Positions 16,477-23,965 of a stretch of DNA of 64,000 bases are shown here, in pieces. The notes under the pieces were generated by a model. It made no database searches and was not told the origin of the DNA. It saw only the letters and a list, made by a program, of their open reading frames with translations. This DNA comes from CAYFRC01 sp050946115 (GTDB lineage: Bacteria; Bacillota; Clostridia; Christensenellales; Aristaeellaceae): assembly GCA_050946115.1 (NCBI GenBank), contig JBMNUF010000003.1, forward strand, positions 124,001 to 188,000, written 5' to 3'. Position 1 is the first letter of the stretch. Every line of letters begins with the position of its first letter. Both the position numbers and the translations under genes were made by a program.

Positions 16477-18039
16477 TCAGAGATTCCCGGTATGCTTCAT
16501 CAGGCGATAGTCGATGGAGTCGATCAGGGCGATGAAGGATGCCTCGATGATGTTTGCCGAAACGCCGACCGTGTGCCAAACGAGGTCGCCGTCCGTGGAC
16601 TCGATCTGCACGCGCACGCTGGACGCGGTGCCCTGCGTGTTCACGACGCGCACCTTAAAGTCCTTCAGCCACATGCCCGTGAGGCACGGATAAAACTTGG
16701 TGAGCGCCTTGCGCAGCGCGAGGTCGAGCGCGTTGATGGGGCCGTTGCCCTCGTCCGCGTTGATCTCCATCACGCCGCCGACGGAGATTTTGACATACGC
16801 CTGCGCGTTGCGGTCGTTTTCGGGCTTTCTGGAGATGACGTTGAAATCCTCCACGGTGAAAAACTTCTTGCGCCTTTGAAGCGCATCCAATACGCGCAGC
16901 GTAAACGACTCCTCCGCGTCCTCAAACGAATAGCCCGTGGACTCCAGATCCTTTAGCATCTGCATGATGGCGGCGACGTCCTCGCTGTTTCGTTCGAGGT
17001 CGGGCGCGATGGAGGCGATCTTGGTCATGATCGTGCCGCGCCCGCTCATCTCCCCGAGCAAAAACCGCCTGTGCCCGCCGACCGAGGCGGGATCGACGTG
17101 CTCGAACGCGCGGTGGTCCTTCAATACGCCGTCCACGTGCATACCGCCCTTGTGCGCGAACGCGGATGCGCCGACGTAGGGGCTGCGCTCGTCCAGGGAG
17201 AGGTTCGCGATCTCGCTGACGAAGCGCGCCGTGCCCGTAATGCGCGCCAAATTGCCCTGCGGCAGGCACTCTATGCCCATTTTGAGCGCAAGATTGGGAA
17301 TCACCTGGCACAGATTCGCGTTGCCGCATCGCTCGCCGTAGCCGTTGATCGTGCCCTGCACCTGCGTCGCGCCCGCGTGCACCGCAGCGAGCGTCGCGGC
17401 GGTCGCGAGCCCCGCGTCGTTGTGGCAGTGGATCGAGACGGGCGTGCGGAGCGCGGAAATCGTATCGCGGACGATTCTCTCCACGTCCTCCGGCAGCGTG
17501 CCGCCGTTCGTGTCGCACAAAACGATGAGATCCGCGCCGGCATCCTCCGCCGCGCGGACGGCGGACAGGGCGTATTCCCGATCTTCCATGTATCCGTCGA
17601 AGAAATGCTCCGCGTCGTAAAACACGGTCAGCCCCCGTGCCTTGAGATATTCTACGGACTCCGCGATCATCCGCAGGTTTTCCTCCGGCGTCGTGCGCAG
17701 CACATGCCGCACCTGAAACAGCGAGCCCTTTCCGAAGAGCGAAACGGTGTCCGCGCCGCAGGACGCGAGCGCCATGAGCGATGCATCGTCCTTCGCGGGC
17801 GTTCCCGCGCGGCAGGTGGAGCCGAAAGCGACGATTTTTGCATGCTTAAGCTTCATGCCACCCGAGACGAACCGAAACAGCTCCGCATCCTTGGGATTGG
17901 ACGCGGGGTTGCCCGCTTCGATATAGTGCACGCCCAAGTCGTCCAGCGCGCGGATGATCTTGCGCTTATCCTCCAGCGAAAAGACAACGCCTTCTCCCTG
18001 CGCGCCGTCGCGAAGCGTCGTATCGAGTATCGTTACCAT
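16477..18039 (-). CDS. cimA: Citramalate synthase
   Basis: Condenses pyruvate and acetyl-CoA to (R)-citramalate, the threonine-independent entry to isoleucine synthesis. 520 residues, the size of the CimA/LeuA-like group. The HMGL-like TIM barrel shows TTLRDGAQGEGVVF at the N terminus, SIHCHNDAGLATAA (metal-binding HxHND) and GTINGYGERCGNANL. The C-terminal part is the LeuA allosteric domain, ending with a DGDLVWHTVGVSANIIEAS stretch, which usually gives isoleucine feedback. GGAGGTAGCGG precedes the ATG. No other ilv/leu genes lie near. Confidence 0.94.
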   Translation of the reverse strand: MVTILDTTLRDGAQGEGVVFSLEDKRKIIRALDDLGVHYIEAGNPASNPKDAELFRFVSGGMKLKHAKIVAFGSTCRAGTPAKDDASLMALASCGADTVSLFGKGSLFQVRHVLRTTPEENLRMIAESVEYLKARGLTVFYDAEHFFDGYMEDREYALSAVRAAEDAGADLIVLCDTNGGTLPEDVERIVRDTISALRTPVSIHCHNDAGLATAATLAAVHAGATQVQGTINGYGERCGNANLCQVIPNLALKMGIECLPQGNLARITGTARFVSEIANLSLDERSPYVGASAFAHKGGMHVDGVLKDHRAFEHVDPASVGGHRRFLLGEMSGRGTIMTKIASIAPDLERNSEDVAAIMQMLKDLESTGYSFEDAEESFTLRVLDALQRRKKFFTVEDFNVISRKPENDRNAQAYVKISVGGVMEINADEGNGPINALDLALRKALTKFYPCLTGMWLKDFKVRVVNTQGTASSVRVQIESTDGDLVWHTVGVSANIIEASFIALIDSIDYRLMKHTGNL

Positions 18040-18135
18040 CCGCTACCTCCCGAAATTTTGCTGCATATCATTGTATCAGTTCCCGCACGGCTTGTCAATC
18101 CGTCCGGGCGCGCGGTTCACGCAAACGCCATGCGA

Positions 18136-18164
18136 TTGACAAAACCGTCCATACAGTGTAGAAT
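18136..18164 (+). promoter_or_regulatory. Consensus sigma-A promoter
   Basis: TTGACA at 18136-18141, a 17-base spacer, and TAGAAT at 18159-18164. It drives the isomerase gene starting at 18284 and leaves a leader of about 110 bases in which I see no clear riboswitch. Confidence 0.85.
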
Positions 18165-18283
18165 GGCTATGGTGATGAAACTCCGTGGGCATCGTCAGAG
18201 GATTCGGAATCCCGCGGGAGTATGCGATCTATAAAGATCGGAATAGTATATTCGCGTAAGCGACAACGAAAGGACGTGTCTAT

Positions 18284-19132
18284 ATGAAGCCATTTTCCGT
18301 CGGCGTAATGATCAGCAATTTTAACCTGCCGTTTGACGAGGCAATCGACACCGCCGCCGCGATCGGCCTTGACGGCATTCAGCTTGCCGGAACGCGCGAA
18401 GGGCAGCCCTTCTATCCCGAAACGTTCGGCAGCGCGGAGCGCAAGGAGCTGATGAAAAAACTCGCCGACAGGAACCTCAAGCTAAGCGCCGTATGCGGTG
18501 AGCAGATGCACGGATTCCTGAATCCGGCGCTCAACCCGCAATTGATCGAGAACTCAAAGCGCATACTCGATATGGCAAAAGAGCTGGGCACGGATATCGT
18601 CACCACGCATATCGGCGTCGTACCGGACGACACGGAATGCGAAAGCTTCCGCGTGCTGCAGGATGCCTGCGGACAGCTGGCGGCATATGCCGATTCCATC
18701 GGGTCGCATTTCGCCATTGAGACCGGGCCCGAGAAAAGCACTGTGCTGCGCCGATTCCTCGATTCGCTGCATTCAAAGGGCGTGGCGGTCAACCTGGACC
18801 CGGGCAACCTTGTAATGTGTGCCGGCGACAACGCGGTCGAGGCCGTGCACAATCTCGGGGAATACATCGTGCACACCCATGCGAAGGACGGCTACCAGCT
18901 CAAGCAGGAAGATTTGCACCTTCTGTATGCCACCGCGCAGGCGGAGCAGTATCACGATGTGTACATCCGCGAGATGCGGCTGGGCGAGGGAAACGTGCAC
19001 TTTCCGGAGTACCTGCAGGCGCTGACCGATGTGGGATTTCGGGGATTTTTGACGATCGAGCGCGAGTGCGGGAACTCCCCCGTATTGGATATCGCATACG
19101 GCGCGGGGTATCTCAGGGCGCTCATTGGATAA
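18284..19132 (+). CDS. Sugar phosphate isomerase/epimerase (xylose-isomerase-like TIM barrel)
   Basis: A 282-residue AP_endonuc_2/xylose-isomerase-like TIM barrel. The likely metal ligands are Glu in HFAIETGPE, Asp in VNLDPGNLV, His in YIVHTHAKD and Glu in LTIERECG. Such enzymes interconvert ketoses or inositol derivatives, but family members are too diverse to give a substrate. It stands alone behind its own consensus promoter. AAAGGACG precedes the ATG. A distant relative lies at 31611-32408. Confidence 0.87.
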   Translation: MKPFSVGVMISNFNLPFDEAIDTAAAIGLDGIQLAGTREGQPFYPETFGSAERKELMKKLADRNLKLSAVCGEQMHGFLNPALNPQLIENSKRILDMAKELGTDIVTTHIGVVPDDTECESFRVLQDACGQLAAYADSIGSHFAIETGPEKSTVLRRFLDSLHSKGVAVNLDPGNLVMCAGDNAVEAVHNLGEYIVHTHAKDGYQLKQEDLHLLYATAQAEQYHDVYIREMRLGEGNVHFPEYLQALTDVGFRGFLTIERECGNSPVLDIAYGAGYLRALIG

Positions 19133-19179
19133 AGCCCGTCCTTTGCAAAACCGCATATGCAGGCGTTTGAAAGTACGCG

Positions 19180-20058
19180 CTACAAAAGCGCCGAAAGCTC
19201 CCTTGGCAGCGGCGCGTCAAACGCCATGTCCTCTCCCGTCAGCGGATGCGTAAACTCCATGTGGCAGGAATGCAGCGCGAACCGCCCGGGCAGGCGTTCG
19301 TCCTCCTCGCCGTACAGAAAATCGCCGAGTACGGGGCAGCCCATCGCGCACATGTGTACGCGAATCTGGTGCGTGCGCCCCGTTTCGAGCGTGAGGCGCA
19401 CCAGGGAAAGCCCGTTTTCCTCCCGCTCCACGCGGTAGCGCGTCACGGCACGCCTGCCGCTTTCGTCGACGACGCGCCGAATGGTCGCGCCCGCGCCCTT
19501 TGCGATCGGAAGGTCGATCGTCCCCTCCCGCGCGGGCAACTGCCCGCAGACGATCGCGCGGTATCGGCGCACAAAGCCGCCCGTATGTAAGAGAGACGAC
19601 ATCAGCGTCTGCGCGTGCGCGTGCTTTGCGACCGCCATCAGCCCGCTCGTGCCCTTGTCGAGGCGGTTCACGGGGCGAAAGATGTAGCCGGGCGTATCCC
19701 GAAAATAATACGAAAGCTTGTTTTCGAGCGTGTTGTCCGCCTGCCGAAACGAACTCTGGCAGGCGAGCGGCGCGCTCTTGTTGACGATGAGGAGGTCTTC
19801 ATTCTCATATACGATGTCTATCGGCCCATCGTCGTGCCGTATCTCTTTCTCCCCGCCGCCCTCCGGAAGGCGCAGCGTCACGACCTGCCCCGCGCGGACG
19901 ACGGCGTTCGCGTGTACGGGGGTGCCGTCGAGCAGCATGCCGTCCGTGCTCTTGAGCTGTGCGAGTTGCTTTTGCGACACCCGCATATCCCCGCGAATGA
20001 TGCGCTTGATCATGCGCCCGTCAGAAGACAGGGGCACGGTATAGGTGAGAATCTTCAT
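19180..20058 (-). CDS. RluA/RluD-family pseudouridine synthase
   Basis: Converts uridine to pseudouridine in rRNA or tRNA. 292 residues: an N-terminal S4-like RNA-binding part (MIKRIIRGDMRVSQKQLAQLKS, DGTPVHANAVVRAGQVVTLRLPE) and a catalytic domain with NRLDKGTSGLMAVAK (catalytic Asp) and LETGRTHQIRVHM. This is the long form with the S4 domain, as in RluD and YlyB. The exact site is not predictable. ATG 20058 overlaps the stop of queT by four bases, so it is read with queT under the preQ1 riboswitch. Confidence 0.93.
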   Translation of the reverse strand: MKILTYTVPLSSDGRMIKRIIRGDMRVSQKQLAQLKSTDGMLLDGTPVHANAVVRAGQVVTLRLPEGGGEKEIRHDDGPIDIVYENEDLLIVNKSAPLACQSSFRQADNTLENKLSYYFRDTPGYIFRPVNRLDKGTSGLMAVAKHAHAQTLMSSLLHTGGFVRRYRAIVCGQLPAREGTIDLPIAKGAGATIRRVVDESGRRAVTRYRVEREENGLSLVRLTLETGRTHQIRVHMCAMGCPVLGDFLYGEEDERLPGRFALHSCHMEFTHPLTGEDMAFDAPLPRELSALL

Positions 20059-20537
20059 TCCCGAATCCCCTCTTTGACCGATTCGGGCAGCACGCGCAAC
20101 AGAAGCAGCCCAAGCCCCGTCGCCGCCGCAAATTCCCCCGGCACGACGGAGAGCATCGCCATGGGATAGGTAAATCCCTCGACGATTTGACACAGCACCG
20201 CGCCTACGATCAGCGTGTTGAACACGGTCGGCATGAGGGAAGCCAAAAAGGGCTTCGTGCGCAGCAGCCGCGTCGCCACTGCCGCGAGGAGCGTCGCGAG
20301 CGTTCCGAAAATGATGTCGAGCACGGTGCCTCCGCCCACGATATTCGCGACGAGGCAGCCCGCCGTGAGCCCCCACACCGCGGTCGGCGTGAGGACGGGC
20401 AGGATCGTCAGCATTTCCGATATGCGCATCTGAAACATGCCGCCGTAGCCGAAGCTGATGGGCTGGGCGATCAGCGTCAGTGCGGCGTAGAGCGCGGCGA
20501 TCATGCCCGCGCGGGCGATTCGTTTTCCGTTACGCAT
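20055..20537 (-). CDS. queT: QueT-family ECF transporter S component (queuosine precursor uptake)
   Basis: A 160-residue membrane protein of the QueT family, the substrate-binding S component that works with a shared ECF energising module to import queuosine precursors. It has about five hydrophobic segments. The N-terminal AGMIAALYAALTLIAQPISFGYG and the RISEMLTILPVLTPTAVWGL motif are typical. ATG 20537 is used because GGAGGT lies directly before it. A preQ1-I riboswitch in the leader supports the assignment independently. No EcfA/EcfT genes are in the window. Confidence 0.93.
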   Translation of the reverse strand: MRNGKRIARAGMIAALYAALTLIAQPISFGYGGMFQMRISEMLTILPVLTPTAVWGLTAGCLVANIVGGGTVLDIIFGTLATLLAAVATRLLRTKPFLASLMPTVFNTLIVGAVLCQIVEGFTYPMAMLSVVPGEFAAATGLGLLLLRVLPESVKEGIRE

Positions 20538-20554
20538 ACATACCTCCATGAACA

Positions 20555-20580
20555 AAGGCGCGCCTCGGCACGCCTTGTTT
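20555..20580 (-). promoter_or_regulatory. Expression-platform hairpin of the preQ1 riboswitch
   Basis: Downstream of the aptamer on the minus strand, AGGCGTGC and GCGCGCCT form an eight-pair stem with a CGAG loop, followed by TTGTTC and then the queT ribosome binding site. It may be a weak terminator or act with the aptamer to mask translation; the short U-run makes the mode uncertain. Confidence 0.55.
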
Positions 20581-20622
20581 TCCTTGGTTTTGTTTATAGA
20601 CAGGAGGGCCTCGAACTGTCTG
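20581..20622 (-). ncRNA. preQ1-I riboswitch aptamer
   Basis: On the minus strand a six-pair stem AGACAG/CTGTCT (20616-20621 with 20598-20603) encloses a 12-base loop beginning UUC. It is followed by the A-rich tail AUAAACAAAACCAAGGA. Stem, loop and the AAC-AAGGA tail match the class I preQ1 aptamer (compare the known Thermoanaerobacter tail with AACAAAACAAGG). The loop GG can pair with the tail CC to give the expected pseudoknot. It sits 44 bases upstream of queT, a known preQ1-regulated transporter. Confidence 0.87.
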
Positions 20623-20642
20623 TTATTCCGTTTTTCGGTCGG

Positions 20643-21176
20643 TTATCCCTTCAGCATGCCGCAGAGCGCATCCTTTGCGCCCGCCTGTTTGGAGAGCGCG
20701 TCCGCCTCCAGCGCACTGAATGTGCATATGCCCGAAAAATCCCATTTGAGATATTCGCAGATGAGGGCAAACTGCCGCCCGATGAGCGTATACTGCTCCT
20801 CATCGACGGGGTCCGCGCCGATCGCGACCACATAGGTCTTTTTGCGCTTGCGGGTCATGGCATCGCCCTTGGCGTACATGCGGTCGATCGCGAGTTTGAG
20901 CTGCGCGCTCATGCCCCACCAGTATACGGGCGTTGCGAACACGAGCAAATCCGCCTCTGCGATGCGCTCCGCGAGCGCGCATCCATCGTCCTGTTGGATG
21001 CAGATGCCGCCGTTTTCCCGACATGCGTCGCAGTTCAGGCAGCCGCCGATGCGCATGGATGCGGTTTCCGCGATCTGCACGTCGTATTCGCCGCGAAGTG
21101 CCTCCGAAAGGATGCCGCAGGCATATGCCGTGTTGCCGCTTTTGCGCGGCGAACCGTTTAGAATGAGCGCCTTCAT
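20643..21176 (-). CDS. Flavodoxin-fold NAD(P)H-dependent oxidoreductase (iron-sulfur flavoprotein-like)
   Basis: A 177-residue FMN-binding flavodoxin-like protein. The FMN phosphate loop is ILNGSPRKSGNTAYAC, the second FMN region is FATPVYWWGMSAQLKLAIDRM. The Cys-rich stretch GGCLNCDACRENGGIC is like the compact cysteine motif of iron-sulfur flavoproteins. Likely an FMN reductase or redox carrier in anaerobic metabolism. It starts 15 bases after galT and appears to be the last gene of the long 28.6-20.6 kb operon. Confidence 0.88.
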   Translation of the reverse strand: MKALILNGSPRKSGNTAYACGILSEALRGEYDVQIAETASMRIGGCLNCDACRENGGICIQQDDGCALAERIAEADLLVFATPVYWWGMSAQLKLAIDRMYAKGDAMTRKRKKTYVVAIGADPVDEEQYTLIGRQFALICEYLKWDFSGICTFSALEADALSKQAGAKDALCGMLKG

Positions 21177-21191
21177 GCGATATACCCCCTT

Positions 21192-22733
21192 TTACGCTTC
21201 TTTGTAGCCGATGCCGCGCAAGAAGCGCAAAATGCCCTCGCGCCCGCTTTCGTCCTTCTTGTAGACGCCCGCGTCCTTCAGCACCTGCTCGCACGTTTCG
21301 CCGAGCGCGGCGTAGATCGCACTGCGCGCCTCCTCGCTCGAAAGGCGCGTGCCGACGCGGGACGCGATGTCGCACACCCAGGCATAGTGCTTTGCGACCG
21401 GGTCATCGGCATCCGGCGCTTTTTGGATGTCGCACTCCCCCGTCAGGTATTTCTCCGCGATGGAGAGTTCGCTCAACAGCCGCCCGGGCAGGATGAACAG
21501 CCCCATGACCTCGATCAGCCCGATGTTTTCCTTCTTGATGTGGTGCAGCTGTGCGTGCGGGTGGAAGATGCCCAGCGGATGCTCCTGCGACCTCCTGTTG
21601 TTGCGCAGAACCAGCCGCAAAAGCCACGTATCGCCGTTTCTGCGCAAAATCGGCGTGATGGTGTTGTGCGGCGTGCCGTCCGTCTCTGAGAGGATTTCGA
21701 GCGCGGGGTCGGAATGCGCCCGCCACGCTTCGAGCATTTCGTCCGCTGCGCGGATGAGCGCTTCGGGTTCTTCGCCCTCGAGCAGGATGCAGCTCATGGG
21801 CCAATCGATGACGCTCGCGGAAACCGCCGCGTCCTTATACGAAAGCGGAATCCACGGCTTCGCCGCGTCTATGGGGAAGGTGTACCTGCCGCCCTGGAAG
21901 TGGTCGTGGTTTAATATCGAGCCGCCGACGATCGGAAGGTCAGCATTTGAGCCGATGAAGTAGTGCGGAAACAGCTTCAAAAACTCGAACAGGCGCACAA
22001 ACGTCTCGTGCGAAATGCGCATATTCCTGTGCTCGTCCGAAAGCGCGATGCAGTGCTCGTTGTAATACACATAGGGAGAGTATTGCAGATGCCACGTTTC
22101 GCCCGCCAATTCCATCGGCACCATGCGGTGGTTCTGGCGCGCGGGGAAATCGAGCCTGCCCGCATAGCCCACGTTTTCGGGGCAGAGTTGGCAGGCGGGG
22201 TATGCCGGCGCCGCGGCAGAGCGCTCGGCGAGCTTCGCGATGTCCTTCGGATCCTTTTCGGGCTTGGAGAGGTTGATGGTGATCTCCAGTTCGCCCGCGC
22301 CCGTATGCTGCAAGAAGCGGAGATTTTTCGCCACGTCGTCCACGCGGATGTAGTCGCACGCGCGGCACATCTCGTAAAACCAGTCCGTCGCCGCCTTCGG
22401 TCCTTCGTTTTTGTACAGATGTTCGAACTTTCGGCGCACGGCTTCGGGCGGCGGGGTGACGATGCCCGCGAGCCGCCGCGTAAAGAGCGTCTTCTCCCCC
22501 TCCGAATCCTCTGCGATGCCCTTATTCACCGCGATCTCGGCGAGCGCATTGAGCACTTCCGTCATGGTTTCGGAAGCGAGCGGCTCTCCTTCCTCGAATT
22601 CCTCGGGCGCTTCCATGTGCATCGCATCCATGAGCAGGTTGCAAAAATACAGGCGATCCTCTCGCTCGATCAGTTCCTTTCGGACGGCAAAATCGAGCAG
22701 CTCTTCGATACGTCTCGTGGCGTTGTCTTGCAT
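21192..22733 (-). CDS. galT: UDP-glucose--hexose-1-phosphate uridylyltransferase, class II
   Basis: Exchanges UMP between UDP-glucose and galactose-1-phosphate in the Leloir pathway. 513 residues, the size of the Firmicute class II GalT, which is much longer than the ~350-residue class I. Visible are PACQLCPENVGYAG, SILNHDHFQGG and, further on, GIFHPHAQLHHIKKENIGLIE with the His-rich active region. No galK, galE or beta-galactosidase lies beside it, which is unusual for galT. It follows ddl by 31 bases in a cell-wall/tRNA-modification operon. Confidence 0.94.
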   Translation of the reverse strand: MQDNATRRIEELLDFAVRKELIEREDRLYFCNLLMDAMHMEAPEEFEEGEPLASETMTEVLNALAEIAVNKGIAEDSEGEKTLFTRRLAGIVTPPPEAVRRKFEHLYKNEGPKAATDWFYEMCRACDYIRVDDVAKNLRFLQHTGAGELEITINLSKPEKDPKDIAKLAERSAAAPAYPACQLCPENVGYAGRLDFPARQNHRMVPMELAGETWHLQYSPYVYYNEHCIALSDEHRNMRISHETFVRLFEFLKLFPHYFIGSNADLPIVGGSILNHDHFQGGRYTFPIDAAKPWIPLSYKDAAVSASVIDWPMSCILLEGEEPEALIRAADEMLEAWRAHSDPALEILSETDGTPHNTITPILRRNGDTWLLRLVLRNNRRSQEHPLGIFHPHAQLHHIKKENIGLIEVMGLFILPGRLLSELSIAEKYLTGECDIQKAPDADDPVAKHYAWVCDIASRVGTRLSSEEARSAIYAALGETCEQVLKDAGVYKKDESGREGILRFLRGIGYKEA

Positions 22734-22764
22734 TTGCGAAACACTCCCCTTGTCGAATGTCGGA

Positions 22765-23949
22765 TTACTTGTGCAGTTTCTTCGCGCCGTACGATTTGTT
22801 CTTGAGGATATCCGATGTATAGGTGAACACGCTCTCCCTGCGCTCGGCCCTCGCCTGATAGGCGTAGCGGATCATTCGGTCGATGAGACTTTCGAACTTC
22901 AGCCCGCCGTACTCGAACAGGTAAAACGCGAGCGAACCCGGGATCGTGTTGATTTCGCCGATATAGATTTTGTCCTCTTTCTCGTCCAATATGAAGTCCA
23001 CGCGGGCGACGCCCTTGCTATCGAGCGCGCGGAAGGCATCCATCGCCATATTTTGGATGATGCGCGTCTTCTCCTCGGAGATCGGCGCGGGAATCTGCCT
23101 CGCCAGCGACTGCATCCCCTGCGACCGCTTCCCGCCGCGCCCATACTTATCGGGAAATGAAAGGAATTCGTCCCAGCTCACGGGCATCTCGAGCGGCGAC
23201 GCCTCGCATTCGGCGCCGTAGCCCAGTACGCCGCAATTCACCTCTTTCGGCTTTTCCACGCCCTTTTCGACCAGGATGCGCCTGTCAAACGATGCCGCGA
23301 CGTCGATCGCATCCTCGAGCGACTTCCTGTCCTTCGCGCGGCTTATGCCGATGGAGGAACCCAGGTTCGCAGGCTTTACGAAAACGGGGTAGGGGAATGC
23401 GGCTTCGACCGTATCGAGGCAGGCATCTCTGTTCGCCTTCCATTCGGCGCGGGTAAACCACACGTCCGGAAGCACCGGCAGGCCGCAGCTGCGGTACACC
23501 TGCTTCATCACGATCTTATCCATGCCGACGGCGGAACCGAGTACGCCAGAGGAGGTGTACGGCACACAGTACATTTCGAGCAGCCCCTGCAGCGTCCCGT
23601 CCTCGCCGTTCATGCCGTGCATGACCAAAAACGCGACGTCCGCCGTCGCGAGGATCGCGCGCCCCTTGGAGAAGAGCTTCGCGCGCTCCTCAGGGTATTC
23701 CATCAAGAGCAGCTTCCCGCCCTCGCCGAAGGGCAGAACGCGCTTTACCTGCTTTGCGTCGAATTTCGTGTAGAAATCGATGTTACGCAGCGCGTCCCCG
23801 ATGTACCACGCGCCGTCCCCGTCGATATACACGGGAAAGGCGTTGTACGTCTCCGTATTTGCGGCGCCCAGCGCCTGAATGCCGGATATAATCGAAACAT
23901 CGTGCTCGCAGGTTCTCCCGCCGAACACAAAGGCCACGTCAGTCTTCAT
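22765..23949 (-). CDS. ddl: D-alanine--D-alanine ligase
   Basis: Joins two D-Ala with ATP to make the dipeptide added by MurF. The 394-residue ATP-grasp protein begins MKTDVAFVFGGRTCEHDVSIISG, the standard Ddl start. It has the loop NGEDGTLQGLLEMYCVPYTSSG, the ATP-grasp residues VFVKPANLGSSIGISRAK and the C-terminal metal-binding region GVARVDFILDEKEDKIYIGEINTIPG. ATG 23949 is chosen with GGAGGACAT upstream. It lies 16 bases after the MurF-like gene, as expected for a shared pathway step. Confidence 0.96.
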   Translation of the reverse strand: MKTDVAFVFGGRTCEHDVSIISGIQALGAANTETYNAFPVYIDGDGAWYIGDALRNIDFYTKFDAKQVKRVLPFGEGGKLLLMEYPEERAKLFSKGRAILATADVAFLVMHGMNGEDGTLQGLLEMYCVPYTSSGVLGSAVGMDKIVMKQVYRSCGLPVLPDVWFTRAEWKANRDACLDTVEAAFPYPVFVKPANLGSSIGISRAKDRKSLEDAIDVAASFDRRILVEKGVEKPKEVNCGVLGYGAECEASPLEMPVSWDEFLSFPDKYGRGGKRSQGMQSLARQIPAPISEEKTRIIQNMAMDAFRALDSKGVARVDFILDEKEDKIYIGEINTIPGSLAFYLFEYGGLKFESLIDRMIRYAYQARAERRESVFTYTSDILKNKSYGAKKLHK

Positions 23950-23965
23950 AGTATGTCCTCCCGCG

